DNA from: Rapana venosa
Lineage: Eukaryota > Mollusca > Gastropoda > Neogastropoda > Muricidae
NCBI GenBank assembly: GCA_028751875.1
Contig: CM054141.1
Coordinates: forward strand, 73,836,445-73,900,444
Direction: 5' to 3'
DNA length: 64,000 bases
The position numbers and the translations under genes are program-made. Positions 11,001 to 22,599 of the stretch are shown one piece after another. The notes beneath the pieces were generated by a model. It was not told the origin of the DNA and did no database searches. It saw nothing but the letters and a program-made list of their open reading frames with translations. Numbering within the stretch: position 1 is the first letter of the stretch; each line of letters begins with the position of its first letter.

Positions 11001-14000
11001 TTCCCACCATTTTAACACCCCATTTGATTTTCTTTTTGTTTCCCTTTAAAAAAGGAATATCGATTCTAAATTTTTTTAAATAAAAACTAAAAAAAAAAGT
11101 TTTTACAAGGGCGCTTCAAAAAAAAATAAAATGGGTTAAATTTGCCCAAAACTCTAAAAAAAAATTTCAAAACTTTCCAAAAAAACCATTTAAAATAAAA
11201 ACAATAAATATGAAACCCAAAAATTTTGGTTTTTTAAAAAGGGTTTTGTAAGGGATCACGATTTCAAAAATTTTGCAACGCCAAAAATTATGGTTTTAAA
11301 TTTTTAAACAACAAAAAAAAATTTAAATCTTCCTTGTTAAAAATCCCCTTTTTGGGGTTTATTAAAATGCTTTAAACCCCAAATAAAAAATTTTTCCAAT
11401 ATTCTAAACAACCCCACAAAAATTTTAATGAAAAATTTTTATGAAAAAATTACAAAAACAAAAAAAGGTTTTTTTTAAAAAAGTCTTTGTGACTTGGAAA
11501 AAAAGCAGGCCCCTTTTTCTGCAATGTTGTATTTTAAAACTTTTTTCTCCCAAACAAAATCCCTTTGAATCTTCCGGGGTTTAAAACCCTTTTACCTTTT
11601 ATGAAAAGTTGCAAACCCCAAAAAAAATTTGGGGAAAGAAAAATCCGCAAAGAAATCCCTTTAAACAGAAAAAGTCCTGAAAAAAGAAAGTTTTTTTTTC
11701 CTTTTTTGTCAAGAAAACCCTTCTTATTTTTTCCCTTTAATTTTTTTTTTTTTTTTCAGTATTCAATTTCGCGTTTTTCCCGTAAACATTTGCTGGAATC
11801 CCGAGCCGCGATATTTTTTTCATATTTTGGAATTTACAGAACCCTTTTTTCCCCGCAAAACCCATTTGTGATTTTTCCCCTTTTTTGGGCCTTTTTAACA
11901 TTGTTCTGTTTTCCCTCCCCCCCTATTTTTTTTTGGCCATCTTTTTAATTTTTTCCCCTCAAGAATCCTATCTATTTTACCCCCCTTTTGGGAATGGCAT
12001 TTTTTTTTTTTAAACCGATTTTTGGTTTTGACCCCCTTTTTTCCTGCAGATTTTTTGCCCAGGTGGTTTTTTTCTGAAAAAATCCCTTTTAAATTTTTTC
12101 GACGCTTAACTGCTTTCAAAAAAATTCCAAAACCCTTTTGCACTCCATCCCCCCCTTTAAAAATTTTTGTTTCCAAAAACCTTTTCCCATCGTGTCAGAA
12201 TTGTACGCCGGGGAAAACCGGGCCCTATTTTTCAACAGTTTTTTTAAACAACCGTTTTCATATCCCATTTTTCTGAAATTTTTAAAACCTTGTTATCTAA
12301 CTTCTCTTATTTGGGTTTTTAAAAAAAAATTTAGGGGGGGGGTCCCCAATGGATAAAAAGATTTTTTCTGTTTCATTGTCAAATATGTTTTTTTTCAAAA
12401 AAAAAAAATTTTCTGTTTTTCATTGTGTCCCTTTCAGTGTTAGATGTTCCCCGAAATTTTGTGGCCCCCATTTTAAAACCCCCTTCGTATTTTTTTGAAA
12501 AAATTTTTTAAAATAAAACAAAACTTGGTAAAAAATTTAACATTTTAAAACCCCATTTTGTTTTTCAGTTATTTGCAACAAATCCTTAACACCGAACCCC
12601 CTGCAAATTTGATTTTATTTTTTTTTTTTCCCCTCAGCCTGAAATTTTTCTGTTTCTACAAAAATTTTTTTTTTTTTTCTTTTTTTTTTTTTTTTGGGGG
12701 GGTTTTTTTTTACAGGTTTTTTCCTAAACTCCTTTTTTGGGGAAAACATCAATTCTTTTTTTTTGGTTCTTTTTTCCCCTTTTGGGCCTTCTTTTGGGGG
12801 GGGTTTTGGACCTAGGTTTTAAATAAAAATTTTTTCCCTGGGTTTTTCCGGGGGGTTTTCTGACCCCATTACCTCAATTTTCTACTTCCTGCCCCCCCAA
12901 CAACTGGGGGGTATTCGTTTTTTCTTTTTGTTTTTGGGTGAACCCTGTAACGTCCGGGGAAACGGTTCTCTGACAAAGACGGGGAAACTGAGGGCCCATG
13001 GGGAAAAAAAACCCTTATGGAAACCCCGTTAAATTAAAAAAACCCCCCAAAAGAACCCCCTTTGGGGTGAAAACAACCCTTTTGTTCCTTGCCCCAATTT
13101 GCCCCTTTCTTTGGGAAATTAATATTTTTTTTCCCCTTTAAGGACCCCGCCCAAAAAAAGGGGGGTTAAAATCTTTTTTGGGGGACGGGGGGTTTATTTG
13201 AATTTTTATTAAAACCCTTTCAGGTTTTTGGGGTTTAAAAAAAGGGGAAAGGGGGGGGAAAAAAAACCCTTTTGCTTTTAAAACTCTGGTTCCCTCTTGG
13301 GGGGGTTTAACAGAAAATTTTGTTTTATCCTCCCATTTTCAAAACTTTTTTTCCTTCGGGTTTATTTTTTGAGTAAACCCTCAAACAAAAGGTTTAAAAA
13401 TTTTTCCCTGTCTAATTTTACAATATAAAAAATTTTATTTTTAAAAAGCTGATTAGACAGTTTCCAAAATTTTTTGGGGGTTTGGGAGGGTTGGGGGGGA
13501 AAAGAAAAAAGGGGAAATGGGGGGGAAAAAAGGGGGATGGGGGGGGGGTTTTTAGCTAGGAAATTTGTGGTCTTTTATTTTCTATAAATGGTTTTTACGG
13601 GAAAAAATTCCCTTTTTTCTGTTTAAAATTTTTAATTTTTTTTTCCCCGATCCCCTTTTTAAAATTTTTTTTTTATAAAAATTTTTTTTGATAAAGGGGT
13701 TTTCCTTTAAAAATTGCATAAATTTCTTAAGGTCTGTCTTATTATTGCTCCCTTTTTGGGGGGTTTGTTTTGGGAAAAAAAAAAAAAAAAGGAAAAGGGG
13801 GGAATTTTTGGGGGAAAACTATTTTGGTGTATTTAACCATATGGAAGGGGAAGGGGTTTTTTTTTGGTTTTTTTTTTGGGTGGTTTATTTGTTTTTTTTT
13901 TTTTTTTTTTAGGGGGTTTTGCTTTGGGGGGAAAAGGGTGGAAAAATTTTTGCCCCTTTTTTAAATTGGGGTTTTTCCCCTCCCTTTATTTGTTTTTTCC

Positions 14001-14540
14001 TTTGCATTTTTTGGGTTTTTTTTCTTGGGGGGGGGGGTTTTGTTTTTATTTTTTTAAAATTGTTTTGATTTTTTATTGTTTTTTTTTTTTTTTGGGGGTT
14101 TTTTGGGGGAAGGGGGGTTTTGGGGTTTTTCCCCTGTTTCCTTTTTGGGTTTTTTTTTGGGGTTTTTATTTTTCAAATTTTTTTTTTTTTTTCCCGGGGG
14201 GGATTTTTGTTTTAAAAAATTTTTTTTTTTTCTTTTTTTTAAAAGTTTTTTTTTTTTGGGTTTTGGGGGGTTTGTTTTTTTTTAAAAAATTGTTTTTTTT
14301 AATTTTTTTTTTTTTAAAGGGGGGGTTAAAAAAAATTTTTTTTTTATTTTGGTTTTTTTTGTTTTTTTCATTTAAATTTTTTCTTTTTCCCTTTTTTTTT
14401 TAAATTTTAAGCCGAAAGTTTAAAAAATTTTTTTTAAACCCCAACCTTTTTAAACAAACACAAACCAATTCCTTTTTAAAAAAAGCTTTCAACAGCGGCC
14501 CTTTAAAAATTTTTTTACAATTTACTTTTTAATCAAATAT
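8085..14540. other. Unreadable homopolymer-rich sequence, no gene
   Basis: About 6.5 kb dominated by short runs of a single base (AAAA, TTTT, CCCC, GGGG) with few isolated bases. Open frames here encode only Phe/Lys/Pro/Gly/Asn-type runs and have no domain-like order. The same texture appears in 15,960-22,590, where a clean copy of the sequence exists for comparison. There it can be seen to arise from bases being replaced by their neighbours. I therefore treat this stretch as corrupted consensus whose original content cannot be read. Confidence 0.7.
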
Positions 14541-14559
14541 TTTTAAAAATTTTGTAAGT

Positions 14560-15950
14560 AAAGCTCTCCCAAAAAAAATTTTTTCGGAAAGACGAAAAGC
14601 CAAAAACAAAAAAAAGGAAAAAGGAAAGGGGAAAAAAAACCCGAAAAAAGAAAGAGAGGGGAAAAAAAAAAGGGAAAGGAGAAAAAGGAGAAGGAGGAAG
14701 ATGGGAAAAAAGAAGAAAGAAGAAAGAGAGGGGAAGGGGAAAACAAGGGAAAAGGAGAGACGGGGTGGGGGGAGGGGAGAAAGAAAAAGGGGAAAAAGGG
14801 AAGAGACATGGGAATAGAAAAAAAGAAAGAGAGGGGAAAAGAGAAAGAAGGGGTGAAAAAGAAGAGAAGGACAGAGAAGAGAAGAGAGAGAAAAGAAGAG
14901 GAAGAAAAAAAAAGGAGAGAGAGAAAAAGAAAGAAAAGAGAGAGAAGAGAAAAGAAAAAAAAGAGAGAAGAGAAAGAGAGCAAGAGACAAAAGAGAGAAA
15001 AGAGAAAAGAAAGAGAGAAGAAAAGAAGAAGAAAGAGAAGGAGAAGAGAAAAGAGAGGAGAGAGGAGAGAAGAGGAGGGGAGGAGAAAAGGGGAAGAGAA
15101 AAGGGAGAGAAAAAGAGAGAGAAGAAGAAAGAGAGAGAAAAAGGAGAGAAGAAAAAAGAGAAAAGAAGAGAGAGAGGAGACAGAGAGAAGGAGAGAAGAG
15201 AGAGAGAAAAAAGAGAAGAAAAAAAAAGAGAGAAAAGACAGAGGGGGGAAAGAGAAAGAGAGGAAAAAGAGAGAGAAGAAAGGAGAGAGAGAAAGAGAAA
15301 AGAAAAGAGAAGAGAAGAAAGAGAAGAGAAGAGAAAGGGGAAAAAAGAGAGAGGAGAGAGAAGGGGGAAGAAGAGAGAGAAAAAAGGGAAGAGAAGAAAA
15401 GGAAGAGAAAGAGAGAGAAGAAAAAAGAGAGAGAGAAAGGAAAAAGGGAGAGAAGAAGAAAAAGGGGGAAGAGAAAAAGAAAGAGAAGAGAGAAAAAAGG
15501 GCCCGAGGAAAAAAACAAAGAGAGAGACAAAGAGAGAGAAGGGAAAAAAGGAGAGAGAGGACGGAGAGAGAAAAGGGGAGAGAAAGAGAGGAAGAGAAAA
15601 ACCAGAGAGAGAAAAAAGAGGAAAAAAGAAAAGAGAAAGGAAAAGAGAAGAAAAAGCGAAGAGGAAAAGGGAGAAAAGGAAAAGGGAGAGAAAAAGAGAA
15701 AGAGAGAGAGAGAAAGAAAAAAGAAGAAAAAAGAGAAGAGGAGAGAAAAAGGGGGGAGAGAGAAGAGAGGGGAAAAAGAGGGGGGGGGGGAAGGACGGGG
15801 GGGGGGGGGAGGGGGGGAGGGGAGGGGGGGGAGAGGGGGGGGGGGGGGGGGGACGAGGGGGGGAGGAGAGGGGAAAGGGGGGGAGGGGGGGGAGAAAAGA
15901 GAGAGAAAGAGAAAGGAAAAGCAAAAAAAGGGGGAAAATAAAAAAACAAT
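14560..15950. repeat. 1.4-kb purine (GA/G) tract
   Basis: Almost every base on the plus strand is A or G, first as irregular GA/GAA/GGA repeats and then, from about 15,779 to 15,890, as long G runs. Open frames of 370-520 codons on both strands here are products of composition (Arg/Glu/Lys one way, Ser/Phe/Leu/Pro the other). It is probably an expanded and partly corrupted (GA)n microsatellite lying just left of the second composite unit. Confidence 0.8.
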
Positions 15951-16749
15951 TCTTTTTAATAGTCCCCCCCCCTTAAAGGGTCCTTTTAATAAAATAAAAT
16001 ACATACTTTCCCCCCAAAAAAAAAAGGGGGAAAAACCCCTTTTTTCAAAACTCCCCCCCCCCCCAAAAAAAAAAACCCCCCCCCCCCCCCCAAGAAGCAA
16101 TTAAAAAAAATCCTAAAAAAACCCCACCCCCCCCCCAAAACCCCCCAAAAAAAAACCTTCCCAAAACCAAACAAAAAAAAGAGAAGGAAAAACCAAACCA
16201 ACAAAAATGATAAAAAGAAAAAACAAAAACAAAAAAAAAAAACAAAGCAACAACCCAAAACCAAAAAAAAAACAAAACCAAAAATTATAAGTCAAAAGAA
16301 AAATTAAATTTTAAATGGGAAAATTTTTAACTATTTTAAAAATTGGAAAAAGGGGGCCCAAAAACTTAAGTTAAAAAAGTAAAAAAGTTTGAAAATTTAA
16401 AAAAAGAATTTATTGTAAAAATTTATAAGGGGAGATGGTGGAGGGGGGGAAGGAAAGGGGGGAAGGGGTGTGGGTTTTTGTTTTGAGAAAATTTTTTAAA
16501 AAGTTGGTAAAAATATTTTAGATTTTGGTTTAAATATTGTTGAATGGTTTTAATTTAAAAAAAAATAAAAAAGAAAAAAAAGGTTTTAAAAAAATTTAAA
16601 TATTGTTTAAAAAGTAAGTTTAAATATATGTTATAAAAATTTTTGTTGGATAATCAAAAAATTTAGACCCATACCCTCAAACAATAAAAACAAAGGGGGG
16701 GAAAAAAAGGAAAAAAAAAACCCCCCAACTTAAAAGGCATGTGAGAGAA

Positions 16750-16763
16750 AAAAGAGAGAGAGA

Positions 16764-16796
<33 letters not shown>

Positions 16797-16921
16797 GAGG
16801 GGGGAGGGGGGGAAGAGAGAAGTGTGTTTTTTTTGTGGGTTGTGGGTGTGTGTGTGTGTTTCAAGGAAACACTAAAAAAAAGGGGAAGAGAAAGGGGAGA
16901 AGAAGGAGAGAGAGAAAAGGG

Positions 16922-16953
<32 letters not shown>

Positions 16954-16980
16954 AGAGAGAGAGAGAGAGAAAAAAAAAGG
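16750..16980. repeat. (GA)n/(GT)n microsatellite, second copy
   Basis: GA tract, a short GT tract ending in tttcaaggaaacac, then a second GA tract. Same arrangement as 2,194-2,440. Confidence 0.8.
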
Positions 16981-16989
16981 GGGGGGGGG

Positions 16990-18130
16990 GAATTTTTTTA
17001 CAAAAGGGGCCCTTGGCCCCTGCTTATATTTTGGTAGGGGAAAAGCAAAGTAACGGACAAAAGTTACTGTAAACAAAAGTCATCACAAAAAATGACTTTT
17101 AAAAACAAACCTCTTTTTCGAAAGCTTTCATAAAATTAAGGGAGGCTGTGCACAAAACCCAGGATTTCTTGATGTTAGGAGAAACAAATTTTAAAAAAAA
17201 TTTTGGCTTCAACTAATTTAAAACAGTGAGTTTTCTGCCTAACATCAAACGGACCACAACCAAATGAATTCACCCGTGCTCTTCAAAGGCATAGCACCTG
17301 AGGTCATCATATCAGTCTCTTATCTGAATTAGAACATTTGTCTAAACCCAATCAAACTTAGACATAAATTTTTTTCAAATGTATGTCCAACAATTTTTAG
17401 TAAGATTTGGACAACATGCGAACTTAAAATTGTCGTACATTTGAAATCTTTCACTGCTTTGAAATATCACCCCAGTTGCCCATCGATCAATCAATCTTTG
17501 CTGAAATCGTTTTAAAAACCACAATTCCGACCTTGATTGACCAAAAAATCCAAATCGAGTTCACACAAACAGGTACGTATTTTTGGGGCCCATTTTTTTC
17601 CCTTTGACACAGATCATAAAGCACTTTAGATTTTTGAAGGTAGCCTCTCTCATTCTATCAAATCTTAACCAATATCAACTTATCTTACAGCACATTTAAA
17701 AGAGAAGGGTACATTATTTCACTATAAACAAGATCATTGGGGGTACTCTACTAAGCCAAAAAAAAGCTTTAAAGCAAAAGGGGCACTGATTTACAATGTT
17801 GAGCGCATCCAACCCCAAATTTCTGCAAACCCAAAAAACACATGGGTTTTATTTTTGCATAAAAATCTTTAAGAACAAGTCAAAAAAGTTTTAATTTAAA
17901 GTTTTAGTTTTTTTCAACACAAATAACAAAGCTTTGTTTTTCCTCGAATTGCCAGATCTTACATGATTGTGAAACTAAACTTTTTAGAAAAACAGATTCC
18001 CCAAATATATATATAAATAAAATATAAAAAAAATATAAAATATATAATATAATATATATATATATATATATATTAATTTTTTTTAAATACATTAACACAG
18101 GCAAGACTTTTTCCTTTTTAAAAAACCAAT
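16990..18130 (-). mobile_element. LINE 3' relic, second copy
   Basis: Matches 2,460-3,650 in order. Recognisable unaltered blocks include the stretch around 17,560-17,580 (ttcacacaaacaggtacgta) and the region before the (TA)n at 18,004. All frames are broken, mainly by homopolymer changes, so no protein segment longer than a few residues survives. Confidence 0.75.
18004..18075. repeat. (TA)n microsatellite, second copy
   Basis: Irregular TA repeats at the same place within the LINE relic as 3,548-3,606. Confidence 0.8.
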
Positions 18131-18299
18131 TTTTCATGAGCAGCAAATAACCACCTTTTGTGAAAAAGGATAATCCTTTACAGATTAACCTTAAAACAAT
18201 GATGTTTCAGCACGTTTAAGTATTTAAGTCTTTTTTAAGCTTACATACAAATGTTTTTAATAGCAGGTAAAATCACAGCAAGCAAAGAAAAAACAACTC

Positions 18300-18357
18300 T
18301 AAGAAGAGAGAGAGAGAAGGAGGAGAGAGGGGAAGAGAGAAAGAGAGAGAGAAGAAG
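18300..18357. repeat. (GA)n microsatellite, second copy
   Basis: GA tract at the 3' end of the second RTE-like LINE, followed on the minus-strand 5' side by AATAAA (18,364-18,369). Confidence 0.8.
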
Positions 18358-18359
18358 AA

Positions 18360-21300
18360 TGAATTTATTGCTATAAGCGTTTTTGTCCATTAAACCAAAA
18401 AAAGGGGGAAGATATTGGTTTCACAGAGTACACGACATGGGAAACCATAATTACATGTGTTTTTATTGTTTGTTTTTTTTGTGTTTGTTTTGGAAGGGGC
18501 GGGGTGTCTATTTTTTTTTTTCTTTTGTTTGAGTCTGATATTCATTTTTTTCCCCTGTGGGAACACAGTCGTGTTTTGTACGTTCAAAATGGGAAAGCAT
18601 TAACCACTGCAGTTTTTTTGCTTCACTGCAGTGCAAAGGTTGCGCATTAGCCACAAAGTCTACGGTCTGTTGAAGACTGACCGCCCTTTTTTTTGCTTCT
18701 CTTTCTCCACAATCTGTTACTGTTATGGGCCCGAAACCCGCCAGGGGCGTAGGGGCGCTGCAGGGGGGACGAACGGGGGACCACTGGGTCCACTTACGCG
18801 GTCCCTGGGCGAGTGCCTGGGTGAAAAGAAGGGCCTTTCCCTTCCAATCACGGATGTCGTCGGCCCCCTTTCCCCTTCTGCCCCTCTTTTCCCTTTCCCC
18901 TGGACTGTTCCTTGCAGGTGGTCTTTTGCAAGTCCTTTCGACGGTTATTGCCCATAAAAATCTGGGTTTTCCCCTTTTTTTCACCGTGGTCAGAGGCTTT
19001 TAAGTCCCCCTACTTTTGAGTATCTTTCTGCGGACTTCATTTTTGATACAGGGCCTTTAGAGATCCAAGGAGCCTTCTGAGGCATTCATTTTTACTGCTT
19101 GGGTCCCCCTTTGTAGGGCTGCGCAGTGTCCATTTCCCCCCCATGCGAAAGCATGATTGGAGCAGAGCGTTTAGTAACTTTACCTTGGGTTTCCCAAGGG
19201 ATGTTTTTTGTCCCCCTCCCCTATGGGCTTCAGTCTTGCCATTGCTTGCTGTTTTTTACCGCTCTTTCTAGATTTTGTCTTTTGATCCCTTTTCACCCTA
19301 TGATGGCTCCCCAAGGGACTTGAAAAGGGCAAGTCTCCAGTTTTTTTTTTCCGAGAGAGTGATTTTGGGGGTGAATTTGGGTGGGCACTGTTTGACATGA
19401 GCTTGGTTTTCTTGGTTTTCTTCCCGTTTTTCCTGCCGATCGTGAGGATATTTTGTCCAGTTGCTTCCTGGTTTTGGGCCCTTTTTCCCCTTCTTTTCCT
19501 GCCAGAGTCAAGCACGGCCCCAAACTGAGGTTGGTGTTGTTCCCCTCCCAATCTGACGGGGTGTGGTCTTTTTTTTTAAAGGGGATGCGTTCAAGGAAAA
19601 TGTTTTAAAAATTTTTGGCGCGGACCCCAACTGAGGAAAGGAACCATTTCCCCCACCGGCCCGTACGAGTACTGCATTGGTGGGCCTTTGATAAGTTTTC
19701 CTTTTTGGGGAGAAACCCTTTCCCATTTGAAATTTTTTCAGGTGGCCCACAAGCGCATGCCAACTCTACGAAGGCCCTCTTAAAATCAAAGAAGACGGAA
19801 GATTCTTGTTAAGTTCAACTCACAACCCGAAAACCCCAGGGTTTAATATGTGTTTTTTGGGTGTTTCAAAAAGGGCGGAAACCGGGCCCTGCTCTTCGGG
19901 GGATATCTCTTCGCCTGTGGTTTCAGCCTGTTCAAACCTTTCAGCATGATTTACTGGGGATGACTTTGGGGCTGATTGTCCTGTAGTTTTGGGGCCACGC
20001 TGAGATTTCCTTTCTTGGGGGAAGGGGGATGAGCGATTGAACCATGGGTACCACCTCCGGGCTGCCAGATCTTGTTCAGATAAAAATGTAAGGGGTGTCG
20101 TCACCCCGCTTTCCCCCCCGTGTTGGATCAGCCTGCTGGGGGTGTTGTCGATTCCGCGATTTCCTTTTTTCCAGGGCCCTAAATTTCTACTTTCTACTTC
20201 CTCGCGAAATTGGGAAAATTGTCTTTATTCGACAGGGTTGGGTTGCAAGAAAGCTGGGTCGCCTATGTCCCGAGAAAAAATTGTAGAGTTCGGAAAGTAT
20301 TCCGTCCAACTGCCAACAATTTTTCCCTTTTTTTTCTGTTTGGCAACCTTTCTTTGTCCGGATGTTAAATGACACTTTCCTGTTTCGTTTGGGAGCTTTT
20401 CACAAAACTGGTATGCCTTTTTGCTATTATTCTTTTTCAACTCTCTTCATTTCTGTACTTTTTCCTAAATCCAATTTCCCCCTTGGTCTTCCCCCCCTCC
20501 CTGATCTTCTTGTTTACTTCTCGTACTCTCTGCTCCCGTATGTTTTTTGGCCTTTTTTCTTCTCTCCGTCTTTTGTCACACATATTCAAATTTCCTGTGA
20601 CCCAGGGGTTTTGTTTTTAGCCCATTTTTGCCCAAGGGGTTTGCTTACTGTCTCATCATAATGCGTTAAAAATGATGGGCTCGTTTCGGCATCTTTTTCA
20701 AGGCCAGCAGGGGCAATTTCCCCCTTTGTTTGCTTTGGAAAGGACTTTTGGCGATGGTGGGGGGCCTTTATCTGCCATGTTTGAACTGAGTCTGATTTCT
20801 TTGCTTATTTATCCCTCAATCCCACTCAAAAAATTTAGGAGCCGAGTCATGACGCTGCCCATGTCGCACCGGGAATTTTCCTCATCTTGGCTCTGTTTAT
20901 GCAGATCGAAACCGGTTCGCACCAGGGGTGTAGTCAATCGATTTTATGGATCCCATTTGGGGGGATGCCATGTCCAGCGTCGGATGCCTTTTGTTTCTCC
21001 AAAGGTAAATTTCGAGCACCGGGGGTCGTTGTAGCTCAAATTTCCATAGTCGGGGTCCCCCGTTCATTGTTTTTTCGCATTACGAGGGACCGCAGATTTT
21101 CTGTAGTCTTTCAGTGCCCTCCCCCACCTTTGGGGTTCCAGTCTCCCTGGGTTATCCAAAAAGGGCTTTCTTTTTCACCTTATCGAGATGCCCGTATTGA
21201 TTGAGAATCCCCCAACGACTTTTTTCAAACCCGTGACCTTTGGTGCGAGGTTGAATCCTGGGTTTGAATGGGCTGCCCTGGGCGGATGGCCAAAAACCGC

Positions 21301-21790
21301 GTTTAAGGGGTAGATCCTATTTCCCATTCTTGAAGTTCTTTTTGACAACATGCCTAAACGCCATTAATATGTTTGTCCTGCTCTCCGCAAAATAGAGCAT
21401 ATGTCCCTGCAGATGGGGTTTCATCCCGGGCCTTTTTCCCTTTTACCTAAGAGACCTACCCGAAACCAGGGTACCTGTCCAGCTCGTATAAGGGGGTTCT
21501 TTTAGTTTTGCCTGTTTTGGGCCAGATTTTTTGAGTTCCAGTGCGATGGGGGGGTTCCCCCTTTCCCTGATTTTTTTGTAGGGGTCCCCCAATAGAATTG
21601 GCCCCGCCCTGGGGCAGACGGGAAGGGGGGAAGTTGATAAGGGGGGGAGTTGGGGTTATTTTTTGTTGGAAAAAAAGTGCTTTCTTGGAAAAGAAACCGG
21701 GGGCGCCCAAACCCCTCCCAGGCGTGATTTTGGGGTTGGGTTACTCCCCACATGTCACAGGTGGTACCGGATCCATGGTTTCCGGTACAA
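18360..21790 (-). mobile_element. RTE-like LINE, second (corrupted) copy
   Basis: Collinear with 3,909-7,440. Short minus-strand peptides still match the first copy: LYELDRY near 21,470, segments around 20,190-20,440 from the RT, KPSSCQTV/KLMSNSAHP near 19,400, and DIRDWKGKALLFTQALAQGP near 18,830. All are separated by frameshifts. The damage pattern (isolated bases changed to a neighbouring base, runs lengthened) points to poor consensus quality rather than ageing, so the true state of this copy is unknown. Confidence 0.8.
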
Positions 21791-21939
21791 GACACCTCTG
21801 ACCGACCTGCTCCATGAATGGCGGTTTTCAAAACGACAGGGTGGTTTTCCTGCGGACGTACCTTGCAGTCACACAGGGTTACCCCTGTTTTGTTGATCTG
21901 ACATGCCAACTGGTTTTATCTTTATGACAATAAGTTTTC

Positions 21940-22110
21940 ACCTCAACTTCCAAATGAAGCAAGTGACCTCACCTGTCCAAATGAAGCAATGTGACCTTCA
22001 CCCGTCCCAAAGAACAATGTGACCTTTTACCTGTCCCCAAATGAACAAGTTACCTCCCTTTCCAAATGAAGCAATGTGAAACCTTCACCCCTTTCCAATG
22101 AAGCAATTGA
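21940..22110. repeat. 29-bp minisatellite, corrupted copy
   Basis: About six damaged copies of the same unit as 7,597-7,772, with the core tgtccaaatgaagcaatgtg still visible. Confidence 0.8.
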
Positions 22111-22144
22111 AAAACACTGAAAGTAGGCCCTTTTCCACCGGAAG

Positions 22145-22590
22145 AGAGAGAGGAGAGAGGAGAGAAAGGTTGGGGTGTGTGTGTGTGTGTGAGTGTGGTG
22201 GTTTTGAGTGAGTGTGTGTTGAGTGGGTGTGTGTAGTGAGTGTGTGTTTGGGGGAGGTGTGTGTAGTGGTGGGTTTTACTTGTGTGTTGTGTGTGTGTTT
22301 GGGGTGTGTGTGGTGTAGTTGTGATGAGTGTGGGGATGGTTTGAGGGGTGGGTGAAGGGGAGGTTGGGGTGAGTAAATTGAAAGTGTTGGGGTGGGGTGT
22401 GTGGAGAGAGAAATGTTGGGGTGTGTAGAGTGTTTTTTGGGGAGTGAGTGTGGTGGGGAGGAGGAGTTTGAGTGGATGTGAGTTGGGGTGTGGTTGTGGT
22501 TGGTGGGGTGGGGTGTGGTTTTTGGTGGGGGGGTTTGGGTAGTGATGAGTGGGGTGGTGGGTGGTGGTTGTTTGTGTGTGTTAGAGGGAA
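22145..22590. repeat. GT-rich minisatellite, second copy
   Basis: GT/GAGT repeats that correspond to 7,813-8,080 but are longer and more degenerate. Predicted peptides are Thr/His/Pro runs without meaning. Confidence 0.75.
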
Positions 22591-22599
22591 ATAATTTCA

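Larger units (their letters stand above)
15960..22590. repeat. Second, corrupted direct copy of the composite unit 1,258-8,080
   Basis: Landmarks occur in the same order and orientation as in the first copy: poly-C block (about 16,050-16,090 vs 1,350-1,390), GA/GT tract (16,750-16,980 vs 2,194-2,440), LINE 3' relic (16,990-18,130 vs 2,460-3,830), (TA)n, (GA)n, RTE-like LINE (18,370-21,790 vs 3,909-7,440), 29-bp minisatellite and GT minisatellite. It is a direct duplication offset by about 14.7 kb. Differences are mostly homopolymer stretching and lost bases. Confidence 0.85.

Noticed and set aside
14529..16100. Open frames of 370-520 codons on both strands
   Set aside because: They are translations of a GA/G-rich tract (Arg/Glu/Lys or Ser/Phe/Leu/Pro runs) with no domain order. 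Composition alone keeps them open.
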